Below are positions 28,126-37,719 of a stretch of 64,000 bases of DNA, piece by piece. The stretch spans positions 1-64,000 of the forward strand of contig CALKCM010000007.1 of assembly GCA_938086785.1 (NCBI GenBank), given 5' to 3'. The notes under the pieces are model-generated. The model had not been told where the DNA came from and ran no database searches. It saw nothing but the letters and a program-made list of their open reading frames with translations. How positions within the stretch are numbered: the first letter of the stretch is position 1; every line of letters begins with the position of its first letter. The stretch comes from an uncultured Bacteroidia bacterium. Lineage in GTDB: Bacteria; Bacteroidota; Bacteroidia; NS11-12g; UBA955. A program made the position numbers and the translations under genes.

Positions 28126-28875
28126 TTGTCCCAATTGAGCAAAACTTTAGACCAAATAAAACTAGACCAAATTCCAGACCATGTAGCTATTATCATGGAC
28201 GGAAACGGGAGGTGGGCCGAGAAGCAAGGACAAATGAGAATAATGGGGCATCATGAAGGCGTGAACAGCGTTCATGAAGTAACAGAAGCTGCCACACGCT
28301 TAAATATTAAGTACCTCACTCTCTATACCTTTAGTACCGAAAACTGGAACAGGCCAAAAGAGGAGATAGACGCTTTAATGGAGCTGCTCGTGATGAGCAT
28401 TAAAAACGAAACGCCCACATTAATGAAAAATAGCATTCGGCTACAAACCATTGGAGACTTAAATCAACTTCCATCCAAATGCAAACAACAACTTCTTGAA
28501 ACAGTAGATCAAACGAAAAATAATACAAACGTAACTTTAATTCTGGCGATTAGTTATAGTGGACGCTGGGATATCCTTCAAGCAGCAAAGAAAATTGCGG
28601 TGAAGGTAAAGGCCGGAGAAATCGATCCTGAAACTATTAATGAAAACACCCTAAACAAGGCTTTAAATACAGGCCAATTCCCAAATCCAGATTTGCTAAT
28701 ACGGACCAGCGGTGAATATAGAATTAGTAATTTTCTACTTTGGGAAATTGCATATAGCGAAATTCACTTTACGGAAACCCTTTGGCCTGACTTTAAAAAG
28801 GATGATTTTTATAAAGCTATTCTAGATTACCAAGGAAGAAAACGAAGGTTTGGAAAGACAGCCGAGCAGATTTAA
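28126..28875 (+). CDS. uppS: isoprenyl transferase (undecaprenyl diphosphate synthase)
   Basis: 249 residues. Builds C55 undecaprenyl diphosphate, the lipid carrier for peptidoglycan and polysaccharide synthesis. The catalytic region is VAIIMDGNGRWAEKQG (Asp near residue 26), followed by the HHEG loop, TLYTFSTENWNRP and the C-terminal RTSGEYRISNFLLWE motif. It starts with TTG seven bases after the second DUF6089 gene, with no promoter of its own visible, and is followed by bamA after three bases. Confidence 0.94.
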   Translation: MSQLSKTLDQIKLDQIPDHVAIIMDGNGRWAEKQGQMRIMGHHEGVNSVHEVTEAATRLNIKYLTLYTFSTENWNRPKEEIDALMELLVMSIKNETPTLMKNSIRLQTIGDLNQLPSKCKQQLLETVDQTKNNTNVTLILAISYSGRWDILQAAKKIAVKVKAGEIDPETINENTLNKALNTGQFPNPDLLIRTSGEYRISNFLLWEIAYSEIHFTETLWPDFKKDDFYKAILDYQGRKRRFGKTAEQI

Positions 28876-28878
28876 ATA

Positions 28879-31422
28879 ATGAGAAAATTACTATTTGTCA
28901 TACAGTTTTTACTTTTTGGCTCCGCAGCAGCGCAATTTAAAGACAGTGGAAAATCAAAACCCTATGGAACCTACTCCTATAATTTTGAGTCTCCCCAAAA
29001 ATACTTGGTGAAAGACATTTTGGTAGAAGAATCCAATGGGAAACCTATTCAAAAAGCACTAGTTGTGCTCTACTCTGGACTAAGTAAAAATCAATATATA
29101 AAGTTACCAGGAACAGATATTAGCAAGGCCATAGAAAACCTCTGGGCTCAACACACCTATTCCAATGTTCAAATTTTTTTAAAAGAAATAAAACCCGGTG
29201 AAATCATCTTAAATATTGTAGTTACAGAACAAACCCGAATAGCACGATATGGATTTTGGGGCATACGCAACGGAGAAAAGAAAACCCTCAAGGAGCTGGT
29301 AAATTTAAAAAAAGGGAAATACATTACTCCCAACCTCTTAAATGTAACCCGATACAAAATTCTAAATCACTACAAAGAAAAAGGCTACTATTATGTAGAC
29401 GTAAACGTAAAAAGAAGACCTGATACCTCCCAAGGCTATGAAATACTTGATATCAATATCCGAAAAGGAAGTAAGGTTAAACTATATGATATTCTTATTT
29501 CAGGAAATCAAGATATTTCTGATAAGACTCTCCGTAAAAGTGTAAAAAAGATAAAACGAAAAAAGCGAAAAATAATACCTTTCGTATCCAGCAAATACAG
29601 CAGCGAAGGATGGGAAATTGAAAAGAAAAATATCCTTGGAAAATATTTAATCGAAGGATATCGAGATGCTAAAATTGTAAAGGATACGTTGATTTACGGA
29701 CCAGGCACAAAAAGAGTCACCAAAAAATTAGTTATTACCGAGGGGGAGAAATACTATTTCGGCAATATTTCGTGGAAAGGAAATAAGAAACTGAGAACAG
29801 GGATGTTGGATACCCTTTTGGGCCTAGCCAAAGGCGCAGTCTTTAATCAGCAACTCCTAGAGGAAAGGCTTTTTGCCAACCCCGCAGGTTTTGATATTCA
29901 AAGCATTTACATGGATGATGGTTACCTGTTCTTCAACATGCAATGGGTTGAAACGGGAATTAAAAACAATTCAATTGATATTGAAATACGCTTGAACGAA
30001 GGTGAACAGGCCCGAATTGGACGAGTGAATTGGGTGGGGAATTCAAAAACCAACGATAGAGTTATTCTCAGAGAGATTCGCACCAAGCCTGGTGATATAT
30101 TTAATCGAAGCGAAATTCAAAGAACCATGAGAGATCTGGCCGCTTTAGGTTTATTTGATCCCGAAGCCATGAATGTAAATCCAAAACCAAATCCGGCCAA
30201 CGGAACCGTAGACATTGATTATGTGTTGGGTGAAAAACCTAGCGACCAAATTGAACTTAGCGGAGGTTGGGGAGGAAACGGCTTAAACAACAGACCTTCT
30301 GTAATAGGTACTGCGGGTATTGTACTCAACAACTTTAGTACACGCAAATTATTCAAACCAAAATCCTGGAACCCTGTTCCAACTGGCGACGGTCAAAAAC
30401 TTACCTTGAGAGCCCAAAGTAATGGGTCGAACTACCAAGGCTACAACTTTAGTTTTACAGAGCCCTGGTTTAATGGGAAAAAGCCTAATTCCTTCAGTAT
30501 ATCCCTTTTTCATACCATTAACAGCTTTGACTTCAGAGCAAAAACAGACCCTTTAAGACAAGTATTTTATAATACTGGAATGAATTTAGCCCTTGGAAAA
30601 CGATTAAAATGGCCCGATGATTTCTTCAATATTCAATACACCCTGAGCCTACAACAGTACAATGTTCAAAATTTAGATGGTGGCTTTTATGGATTTCCTA
30701 GCGGTTTTACTGGGAAAAGCTATAATTTTTCACTCCAAACAAACTTCACCCGAAGCTCTGTGAGTGATATGATTTATCCAATGAGTGGTAGTAGTTTTAG
30801 CCTTTCTCTACAGGCTACCCCACCCTACTCATTGCTAAACAATAAGGATTACGCAAGTTTACCTCTGAGCGAAAGATATAAACTAGCAGAGTTTTACAAA
30901 TGGAAATTTGATGCCGATTGGTATACCACACTCTGGAAAAAATTAGTGCTGACTACAAAAGCACGTTTCGGATTTTTAGGAGGGTACAATTCAGAATTAG
31001 GGACAACCTTCTTTGAACGTTTTCAAGTGGGTGGTGCCGGAATGTTTGGTTTTAATATAGCCGCCACAGAAATTATTTCTCAAAGGGGCTATGATAATTA
31101 TACCATCTCTCAAAAAGCAATGGGTGGCCAATCTGGTGCTCCCTTATTCAATAAATTTACCACTGAATTACGCTACTCCCTCGTAAAGAGTCCAACGGCC
31201 ACAGTATATGGCCTTGCCTTCTTAGAAGCGGGTGATGCTTGGAGAGATTTGAAAGATTATAACCCGTTCCAACTCAAGCGAGCTGCCGGTGTTGGTGTAC
31301 GCCTCTTCATGCCAATGTTTGGACTAATTGGACTAGACTATGGATATGGATTTGATTACAAACAAGTGAATCCACTGAGTAAACCCGGGCAAATCCACTT
31401 CTTTATTGGACAGCAATTTTAA
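28879..31422 (+). CDS. bamA: outer-membrane protein assembly factor BamA
   Basis: 847 residues. Inserts beta-barrel proteins into the outer membrane. Signal peptide at the start (LLFVIQFLLFGSAAAQ). POTRA domains span about residues 45-450 (for example VKLYDILISGNQDIS and ARIGRVNWVGNSKTNDRVIL, a classical POTRA strand pattern). The beta barrel spans about 450-847, including the conserved lid motif in ISQRGYDNYTIS (R-G-Y) and a final strand ending in phenylalanine (IHFFIGQQF). Last gene of the operon with two DUF6089 genes and uppS. Confidence 0.95.
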   Translation: MRKLLFVIQFLLFGSAAAQFKDSGKSKPYGTYSYNFESPQKYLVKDILVEESNGKPIQKALVVLYSGLSKNQYIKLPGTDISKAIENLWAQHTYSNVQIFLKEIKPGEIILNIVVTEQTRIARYGFWGIRNGEKKTLKELVNLKKGKYITPNLLNVTRYKILNHYKEKGYYYVDVNVKRRPDTSQGYEILDINIRKGSKVKLYDILISGNQDISDKTLRKSVKKIKRKKRKIIPFVSSKYSSEGWEIEKKNILGKYLIEGYRDAKIVKDTLIYGPGTKRVTKKLVITEGEKYYFGNISWKGNKKLRTGMLDTLLGLAKGAVFNQQLLEERLFANPAGFDIQSIYMDDGYLFFNMQWVETGIKNNSIDIEIRLNEGEQARIGRVNWVGNSKTNDRVILREIRTKPGDIFNRSEIQRTMRDLAALGLFDPEAMNVNPKPNPANGTVDIDYVLGEKPSDQIELSGGWGGNGLNNRPSVIGTAGIVLNNFSTRKLFKPKSWNPVPTGDGQKLTLRAQSNGSNYQGYNFSFTEPWFNGKKPNSFSISLFHTINSFDFRAKTDPLRQVFYNTGMNLALGKRLKWPDDFFNIQYTLSLQQYNVQNLDGGFYGFPSGFTGKSYNFSLQTNFTRSSVSDMIYPMSGSSFSLSLQATPPYSLLNNKDYASLPLSERYKLAEFYKWKFDADWYTTLWKKLVLTTKARFGFLGGYNSELGTTFFERFQVGGAGMFGFNIAATEIISQRGYDNYTISQKAMGGQSGAPLFNKFTTELRYSLVKSPTATVYGLAFLEAGDAWRDLKDYNPFQLKRAAGVGVRLFMPMFGLIGLDYGYGFDYKQVNPLSKPGQIHFFIGQQF

Positions 31423-31433
31423 AGATTTTCTAT

Positions 31434-32432
31434 TTATTTAAGATTTGAAAACACCTTATTTCCCTGAGCGAAGTATTGCTTTGCGACGCTGCCATTGACA
31501 AGGCCATTTTTAGGCCATTCTTTATTAGATAAGGCCAATTGATCTTTCGTTTTATCAAAGGCTCGATGCGCACGAACAATTTGCCAAACATGCCTTGCCT
31601 TGCCCGTAACAAGAAACAGACAAGCTGCCATTCCATCCAATACCTTCCTATAAAGAATAGTCTTTGCGCGAGTTTGAATAGGCATATTCTTATATAGCAT
31701 GTAAAGCCCATTTCTGAAGTTTAGAAAGGACTTTCTTGGATTCACCGCACTAAGCGTGCCTCCCCCCATGTGATAAACCACACTTTCAGGTATAACATAA
31801 ATATCAAAATCAAAATTCTGAACTCTCCAACACAAGTCTATTTCTTCCATATGCGCAAAGAACATTTCATCTAGACCCTCCGCTTTATTCCACACCGATG
31901 AACGAATGCAAAAAGCAGCACCTGTAGCCCAAAATATCTTGCATTTATCATCGTACTGTCCTACATCTTTCTCTACATTTCCAAAAATCCTACCTCTGCA
32001 AAATGGGAAACCAAATTTATCAATAAAACCCCCAGATGCACCTGCGTACTCAAAGTATTCTCGACGGTAATAATCCTTAATTTTTGGTTGAGCTATGGCC
32101 GTTTTTTCATCCGCCTCCATATGACTTAAAATAGGATCTAACCAGCCTTTAGCCGGTTCTATATCGCTATTTAACAGTAAGAAATATTTGGAAGAGCATT
32201 GCTTTAATGCATAATTATATCCACCGGCAAAGCCCCTATTTTCAGGGATATTAATCAGTTTTATATCTGGAAAATGTTCCGCAACAAACGCCGCACTGCC
32301 GTCGGTACTTGCGTTATCTGCCAAAACAATCTGTACACCCTCATGCTTCGAATTTTCAATAACCAGTGGTAGTAACTCCCTAAGCAACTCTTTTGTATTA
32401 AAGTTAAGTATTACTAAATCACAGAGATTCAT
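31434..32432 (-). CDS. family 2 glycosyltransferase
   Basis: 332 residues, GT-A fold. Nucleotide-sugar binding is indicated by VLADNASTDGS and the metal site LLNSDIEP (DxD-like). The acceptor region carries the FWATGAAFCIRSSVW and FFAHMEEIDLCWR motifs typical of rhamnosyl- or galactosyl-like GT2 enzymes. The C-terminus (about 240-332) is helical and probably membrane-associated. Third gene of an operon with the BNR-repeat T9SS protein and a 125-residue protein. Sugar and acceptor unknown. Confidence 0.85.
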   Translation of the reverse strand: MNLCDLVILNFNTKELLRELLPLVIENSKHEGVQIVLADNASTDGSAAFVAEHFPDIKLINIPENRGFAGGYNYALKQCSSKYFLLLNSDIEPAKGWLDPILSHMEADEKTAIAQPKIKDYYRREYFEYAGASGGFIDKFGFPFCRGRIFGNVEKDVGQYDDKCKIFWATGAAFCIRSSVWNKAEGLDEMFFAHMEEIDLCWRVQNFDFDIYVIPESVVYHMGGGTLSAVNPRKSFLNFRNGLYMLYKNMPIQTRAKTILYRKVLDGMAACLFLVTGKARHVWQIVRAHRAFDKTKDQLALSNKEWPKNGLVNGSVAKQYFAQGNKVFSNLK

Positions 32433-32438
32433 GGCCTA

Positions 32439-32816
32439 TTATTTATCCGTCTTTTGACTGGCTAAAGGGTAGAAAACAAATTGTGCCTCAGTCTCAAAAA
32501 CACACAAAACACAGGTGTTTTCATTAGTCTTACCATAGGCTTCTTTAAATGGTTCGACCCTATCCTCCTGCAATACACCAAGTTCCGTTAACTCCTCAAG
32601 AGTGCTTATATTAAAATGATAGAACAAGCCATACTCCTCCCTATCTAAATAAGGCTGGCCAATTTCCGTTTCTCCCCGATGCGCTATAAAAACGGGATGC
32701 GTAGTATACCCCTCGGCAATTATTTCAGACTGAAATTCAGCCAAATTTTCTTTCATTTTTTGAAGCTCTATTTCTAAGGCTTCAAGTAGTTTTTCGTGAA
32801 GATCGTTTTTACTCAT
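32439..32816 (-). CDS. hypothetical protein, 125 residues
   Basis: Not recognised. A charged, probably helical N-terminus (about 1-35, DLHEKLLEALEIELQKMKEN) is followed by a mixed region with VFIAHRGETEIGQ, FYHFNISTLEELTELG and a hydrophobic strand VLCVFETEAQFVFYPL. No signal peptide. It starts at the stop codon of the T9SS gene (TAATG overlap), a sign of translational coupling, and is 6 bases before the glycosyltransferase. Confidence 0.7.
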   Translation of the reverse strand: MSKNDLHEKLLEALEIELQKMKENLAEFQSEIIAEGYTTHPVFIAHRGETEIGQPYLDREEYGLFYHFNISTLEELTELGVLQEDRVEPFKEAYGKTNENTCVLCVFETEAQFVFYPLASQKTDK

Positions 32817-35275
32817 TAGCGTATGTACAAGCGACGAGTACCTGTTTGGTTTCGCCCTGTAAAGTTCACAAAGTAAACACCCGCCATTAGATTAGGCAAT
32901 GATATTTTCTGCGCGTTCGCTCTAATTTTCGATTGATGTACTATTTTTCCTGCGGTATTAAATATTTTCACCTCTCCATTAAAGGGTACATTAAGGCTCA
33001 CACTTCTTCCTGCTGGATTGGGATAGATAGTAAAATCAACATCCTGTTGCTTTTTCACTGAATTTGGAACCAATGTTTTTAAACTACTATACCACATTCC
33101 TCGACCATGAGTAAAGATAAATAATTTTCTATCTTTTCTCATTTTAACTTGATGTACGGCAACTCCAGGAATTCTATTTTCCTTAAACCAAGTATTGCCA
33201 CTATCTGTACTGTAGTACAAACCAAAATCAGTACCTGCAAAAAGGTTTTTCCCAGGCGCGTCAGGATCCACATCCATATAATTTACCGGAAGCTCATCTG
33301 GTAAATCACCACTCACGGAGGTCCATACTGGATTATCTGTATCCAACTTGCTTACCTTCCAAATTCTATCCTTATCACTAAAATTATTATATGCTAGGAA
33401 GATGGTATAGTCATCATTGGGATCAATGGTAATTCCTTTTATTGTGTGCGTGTAAATATCAGTGGGTGTTATACCCGACTTCTTTAAAGATTTATACTCA
33501 TCTGATGAAGCGGTATAACACTCATCCATCATATATAACTGCCCTCCTGTTCCTCCAAAGTAAACCGGTGGATTTGCTCCATATCCAATTGAAATGGCTT
33601 TCGTGCCTCCTCTATTTGATGTATTTAAACGTTCCCAGCTATCTCCAGCATCTAAACTTCGATACCAACCTCTATTAGTGCGGTAAAACAGTATTTCCTG
33701 GTCGGTTGGAGACATGGCATAACAATTGATAAAATCAACCCCATCCGCGGTAAAATCTGGATCGGAAATAGATACAGAAGAACCGGTTCCTGAATTTGAA
33801 TTGAATGTTGATATTCTGCGAATTCCTGTATTCTGAGTACTTAAGTAAGCGACCGTTCCATCCTGCAATCCGACATGACAGAATGCGCCATCACCACCAT
33901 TTATTTTTCTTCCAGTTAAATTTCCATATTGATAATGAGTACCATTATCTTGGGTACCTGCCATACCACCAAAACCATCTGGAGCAAAAGCCCCTGCATA
34001 AAACTGAGTCACTTTATACCCTGTGTTTCTAGGTGAAGCGGTTCTAGAACTCCACGTATATCTATACATCCCACCATCTGTTCCAATAAGGTATGCGTCT
34101 GAATTCTTAAAGGGGTAAAAGGCATGATGATCTGAATGCCCAGTATTCTTCGAACTCCAAGTGAGCCCGCCATTATTGGATTGAGCAATACGCACTCCTG
34201 CACTAACTACCTTATTCGAGTCTGACGGATGAGCGCCCAACATTTGGCAATATAAATTGTATCCTGAGCCAATCGCTGTTGGTACTTCTTTTTTTATGAA
34301 CGATTTTCCGCTATCTGAACTTCTATAAAAGCCTGCACACGGATCAGAAAAGCCTCGTCCCTCCATCATCGCATAAACTACATTTGGGAAATTTTTACAG
34401 TAAGATAACTGCACTCTACCAAAAGAGGAACCAACTGCTTCATTAAGAATAGATGCTTTAAAAGAATTTACATTCCCGTTTTCCTCAGAGTAAAGCACTC
34501 CGTTATACGTACGTCCTATAATTACCCTGTTGTTGGGTAAGCAAATTACGCGGTCAACGGGTGAACTTGTATACACTCTCTCCCATGTACTACCGGCATC
34601 TTCGCTACGAAAAACCCCTCTATTGTGTGTAGCAACAAATAAGGTATTTGGATCATCTAAAGAATGGGAAATATCCCATACATTGGTAAAGTTAATATTA
34701 TCCGCTGTACTGGCCAGTTGGGTAAAACTTTTACCACCATCAATGCTCTTAAAAACGCCATTCCCAGTCACGTCAGCACTATTTGCTCTACTCTCTCCTG
34801 TGCCGTAATAAACAATACTTGGATTCATTGGGTTGTGCGTGATGCAACTTGGCATCATAGAAACCTCCTGTTCATTTAATGGATTCCATGAGAAGCCCCC
34901 GTCTTCACTTCGCCACATCCCACCTGAAATGGAAGCGGCTAAAATAATATTATCACTATTTGGATCAATCCAAACCGCCCTGGTACGTCCACCATATGAC
35001 CTTGGGCCTAATTCCCATAAGGTGTCAAAAGGAGTTTCGCTTCCCCTGCGCATTGCACTAGCTTTATCAAAAGCAGCCCATTTTCCACGAAGCCCTGTTG
35101 GAATGACTCCATTCTCATTTTTCTTTTCCTCAAACCATTGCTTATAGTACCCCGGGTGAGTGCCGTTATACTTTTTATGGCTTAACCCTTTTTGAATCCC
35201 AAAGGCGCCTAAAAGGATAGCTAAAACCGGTATAAAAACTTTTATTCTTTTTTTGCTGTTTATAGTTCTAAACAT
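32816..35275 (-). CDS. secreted BNR/Asp-box beta-propeller protein with T9SS sorting domain
   Basis: 819 residues. N-terminal signal/anchor segment (VFIPVLAILLGAFGIQ). Asp-box motifs SxDxGxxW recur (SEDGGFSW, SIDGGKSF, SEDAGSTW, SLDAGDSW, STDSGNTW), marking a BNR or sortilin-like beta-propeller from about residue 90 to 740. The last ~75 residues carry the T9SS sorting domain (FTIYPNPAGRSVSLNV, VKIFNTAGKIVHQ, GVYFVNFTGRN). It is probably a cell-surface or released protein; catalytic residues for sialidase are not evident. A TACTTTTG box lies 7 bases upstream. First gene of the operon that ends with the GT2 gene. Confidence 0.87.
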   Translation of the reverse strand: MFRTINSKKRIKVFIPVLAILLGAFGIQKGLSHKKYNGTHPGYYKQWFEEKKNENGVIPTGLRGKWAAFDKASAMRRGSETPFDTLWELGPRSYGGRTRAVWIDPNSDNIILAASISGGMWRSEDGGFSWNPLNEQEVSMMPSCITHNPMNPSIVYYGTGESRANSADVTGNGVFKSIDGGKSFTQLASTADNINFTNVWDISHSLDDPNTLFVATHNRGVFRSEDAGSTWERVYTSSPVDRVICLPNNRVIIGRTYNGVLYSEENGNVNSFKASILNEAVGSSFGRVQLSYCKNFPNVVYAMMEGRGFSDPCAGFYRSSDSGKSFIKKEVPTAIGSGYNLYCQMLGAHPSDSNKVVSAGVRIAQSNNGGLTWSSKNTGHSDHHAFYPFKNSDAYLIGTDGGMYRYTWSSRTASPRNTGYKVTQFYAGAFAPDGFGGMAGTQDNGTHYQYGNLTGRKINGGDGAFCHVGLQDGTVAYLSTQNTGIRRISTFNSNSGTGSSVSISDPDFTADGVDFINCYAMSPTDQEILFYRTNRGWYRSLDAGDSWERLNTSNRGGTKAISIGYGANPPVYFGGTGGQLYMMDECYTASSDEYKSLKKSGITPTDIYTHTIKGITIDPNDDYTIFLAYNNFSDKDRIWKVSKLDTDNPVWTSVSGDLPDELPVNYMDVDPDAPGKNLFAGTDFGLYYSTDSGNTWFKENRIPGVAVHQVKMRKDRKLFIFTHGRGMWYSSLKTLVPNSVKKQQDVDFTIYPNPAGRSVSLNVPFNGEVKIFNTAGKIVHQSKIRANAQKISLPNLMAGVYFVNFTGRNQTGTRRLYIR

Positions 35276-35282
35276 AGAGTAA

Positions 35283-35290
35283 CAAAAGTA
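35283..35290 (-). promoter_or_regulatory. -7 box TACTTTTG for BNR T9SS operon
   Basis: Minus-strand TACTTTTG 7 bases before the ATG at 35275. Confidence 0.6.
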
Positions 35291-35601
35291 ATACTTAGTA
35301 ATTTCTTAGAGCAGAAAGACATAGAGTAATTTGCAAACAAATATCTATTTTTACAAAAAGATGTTAGTTCATTCGCTATTGTTCATGATTTTGCTAATAA
35401 ACCTTTGACAAAAAATAGACTTTGGGTGAAGAGTCCTTGGGCTTATAAAAAAAGGAAAGTTAGACAATGAAATTAAAGTGCCCATAGGACGTAAAATTCA
35501 AGCCTTGACTGAGTAATTCTTGATGATTTATGAGAAGGTAAAATAAATTTGCCTTTATTAAAGGTTTAAATATTTTTTATAAAAATTAAAAACAACTAAA
35601 C

Positions 35602-35609
35602 TATATTTG
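35602..35609 (+). promoter_or_regulatory. -7 box TATATTTG for small ORF and flavoprotein
   Basis: TATATTTG about 62 bases before the 57-codon ORF. This is an exact match to the consensus and is the only strong box in the region. Confidence 0.55.
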
Positions 35610-35671
35610 TTCCTTTATTTTTTATAAGTTATATTATAAATTATAAAACCAACTACAAAACTAAAGCCAGT

Positions 35672-35845
35672 ATGAAAATTAATGCCTTAAAGGATAATTA
35701 CCTTTATCTGTTAGATGTGTGCCCGAGAACAGATTCTTTTTGTTTCAAAGAAGATCAAAATTGGGATACATCACCAATACATCAACACATACTTAAAGCA
35801 GATATCCACTTTAAAGCTACAAACTCAAAATTAATTAACCTATGA
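35672..35845 (+). CDS. small ORF, 57 residues, coupled to flavoprotein gene
   Basis: Unrecognised. The peptide starts MKINALKDNYLYLLDV, has two cysteines (CPRTDSFC, residues 17 and 24) and ends with NSKLINL. Its TGA stop overlaps the ATG of the next gene (ATGA), a classic arrangement for coupled translation. It lies in the transcribed leader if the box at 35602 is used. It could be a small partner, a precursor peptide or a leader ORF that sets translation of the enzyme. No homology can be checked here, so its coding status is uncertain. Confidence 0.45.
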   Translation: MKINALKDNYLYLLDVCPRTDSFCFKEDQNWDTSPIHQHILKADIHFKATNSKLINL

Positions 35846-37029
35846 AAGAATACACACAGAAATTTGATGTAGTAGTTGTTGGCGCCGGGCCAGCAGGTGC
35901 TTCATCTGCCATAATTTTTGGTCAAAATGGAATTAGCACAGCACTATTGGACAAGAAGAATTTTCCACGAGATAAAACGTGTGGAGATGGTATTACCTAC
36001 AAAGCAAAAGCAGATCTCATAAAACTTGGAGTTTTGGATGAAATTGAAAAATCAGCCCCTTTTAAAGTAAATGGCTACTCACTCATTTTTTCCGATAATT
36101 CTAAGTTGAAGTTTGAATTCGCTGATAATAAAGAATCTCAAATATATATCATTTCTAGAAATGAATTTGACAATATCCTACTTAAAAAGGCAATGGAATA
36201 CAAATCTGTTCATTTTCTTCCAGAAATAGAGATAAAGAAGTTAGCCGATGATTTTAAAGGCGTAGTATCAAAAAACAATGAAACCATTCATGCTAAAACG
36301 ATCATTGATGCCACGGGCTATAATTCAATTTTAGGGCAACATAATCGGGAAGTTCATAAAAATGCATTAGCCGTAAGAGGCTATTATGAAAATTTAACCG
36401 GACTAGACAAAACTGTCGAAATTTATTTTACATCATCCGTATCACCCGGTTATTTTTGGATTTTTCCTACCTCAGATTCGTCTGCAAACGTGGGATGTGG
36501 AACATTTATAAATATCGTTGAAAAAAAGTCATTGAATTTAAAAGCCATCCTTCAAGATTTCATTGAAAATCATCCAATAGCATCTCAAAAATTTAAAAAT
36601 GCCAAACTAGAAGGTCGTATTGAAGGCGGTAAAATCCCACTGGCTTTTGGCAATTTTGATTGGTCGCGGGTTACTAATAATTTGATTTCAATTGGAGATG
36701 CTGGAGGCTTTGTAAACCCAATCACTGCCGAGGGAATTTCATATGCCATCAAGACAGGAATTTTAGCAGCTGAAGTGGTTAGCAAAGCCATTAAAAACAA
36801 TTGCTACACAGAAAAAGAACTGAAAAAATTTGATGCCTTGTGGCTCAAAGAATTCTCCAATCAATACAAGTCTGGCGACATTTACACTGAATCTTTCTCC
36901 AAAGAATTAGTTAGCAAGTACTTTATTTCTAATTTCCAGAAGAATTTAGAAGATAAAGATCTTAGCAATGTTTCTGATATTTATGAATATATGGTAAAAT
37001 TAAAGGTTATTTCAAAATCCTTGAAATAA
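35842..37029 (+). CDS. geranylgeranyl-reductase-like FAD-dependent oxidoreductase
   Basis: 395 residues of the GGR/halogenase-like flavoprotein group. The FAD-binding motif is VVGAGPAGASSA (residues about 13-24), the signature PRDKTCGDGI (PRxKxCGxG type) lies near 43-52 and the second FAD motif is IGDAGGFVNPITAEGISYA near 288-306. The family includes geranylgeranyl reductases, which reduce isoprenoid chains, and halogenases; substrate cannot be deduced. The Lys-x-Trp-x-x-Ile halogenase motif is not evident. Its start overlaps the stop of a 57-residue ORF. No terpenoid or flexirubin genes are adjacent. Confidence 0.8.
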   Translation: MKEYTQKFDVVVVGAGPAGASSAIIFGQNGISTALLDKKNFPRDKTCGDGITYKAKADLIKLGVLDEIEKSAPFKVNGYSLIFSDNSKLKFEFADNKESQIYIISRNEFDNILLKKAMEYKSVHFLPEIEIKKLADDFKGVVSKNNETIHAKTIIDATGYNSILGQHNREVHKNALAVRGYYENLTGLDKTVEIYFTSSVSPGYFWIFPTSDSSANVGCGTFINIVEKKSLNLKAILQDFIENHPIASQKFKNAKLEGRIEGGKIPLAFGNFDWSRVTNNLISIGDAGGFVNPITAEGISYAIKTGILAAEVVSKAIKNNCYTEKELKKFDALWLKEFSNQYKSGDIYTESFSKELVSKYFISNFQKNLEDKDLSNVSDIYEYMVKLKVISKSLK

Positions 37030-37124
37030 CAAAAAAGAGCGAAATACGAGTATAGTCTTGGGGTATTATACATCCCATTTTAATGAATATTTAAGCAGAA
37101 CTAGAATAATTTAATTTGAGTTTT

Positions 37125-37132
37125 TATCTTTG
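37125..37132 (+). promoter_or_regulatory. -7 box TATCTTTG
   Basis: TATCTTTG 8 bases before the ATG at 37141. Confidence 0.6.
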
Positions 37133-37140
37133 CATCTCCT

Positions 37141-37719
37141 ATGCAGGAACTCGAACCTTTTTATAATTGGAGACACCTATACCGCGCAAATGAGGATGAG
37201 TTTTCTCCTTTTTTTGGAAGAGAATATTCTGAATTCTACTACACTAATCAGGTGTATAATTTTTTAATTCATCCACAATGGGATGACTTTGGTTCAAGTA
37301 CGCTATTTGTTAAATTCCTATATGTAGGCTACCATGAAAAAGTAGCAATCATCGAGTTCATTGGTGAGTGGAACGACGCCATAAACAATGATATCATGAC
37401 CCTCAAAAGAGAACTTATCGAAGATCTTCAATCCAATGGTATAGTAAAATTTATTCTCATTGGTGAAAACATTTTAAATTTTCATGGTAGCGACGAAAGT
37501 TACTATGAAGAGTGGTGGCAAGAGATTGAAGAGGAGGATGGCTGGATTGCCTTGGTTAATTTTAGAAGCCATGTTTTGGCTGAAATGAGCACAGAGAACA
37601 TTGACCATTATATAAATTTTGGTGGAATACTAAATGATTTCGAATGGCGAAAATTAACCCCTCATCAGCTTTTCGACGAAGTAGACCTAATTATAAGGGG
37701 ACGCTTACTTATTCCGTAA
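37141..37719 (+). CDS. hypothetical protein, 192 residues
   Basis: Not recognised. Rich in acidic and aromatic residues (YNWRHLYRANEDEFSPFFG, ESYYEEWWQEIEEEDGW), predicted pI low, no signal peptide or membrane segment. The middle part has strand-like stretches (FLYVGYHEKVAIIEFIGEW, IVKFILIGENILNF), suggesting a compact alpha/beta fold. It overlaps the convergent transglutaminase-like gene by 15 bases at the 3' end. Supported as a real gene by its promoter box and by the codon pattern. Confidence 0.6.
   Translation: MQELEPFYNWRHLYRANEDEFSPFFGREYSEFYYTNQVYNFLIHPQWDDFGSSTLFVKFLYVGYHEKVAIIEFIGEWNDAINNDIMTLKRELIEDLQSNGIVKFILIGENILNFHGSDESYYEEWWQEIEEEDGWIALVNFRSHVLAEMSTENIDHYINFGGILNDFEWRKLTPHQLFDEVDLIIRGRLLIP

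Larger units (their letters stand above)
35276..35671. other. 396-base intergenic region upstream of the flavoprotein operon
   Basis: AT-rich. It contains the minus-strand promoter for the BNR gene (35283-35290) and a plus-strand box at 35602-35609. No convincing gene: a 29-codon open stretch (35430-35516) has no start codon and may be random or a gene remnant. Confidence 0.5.

Noticed and set aside
35430-35516. 29 open codons (ending in KIQALTE and TAA) as a gene remnant
   Set aside because: No start codon and too short to tell from chance; no family recognised.
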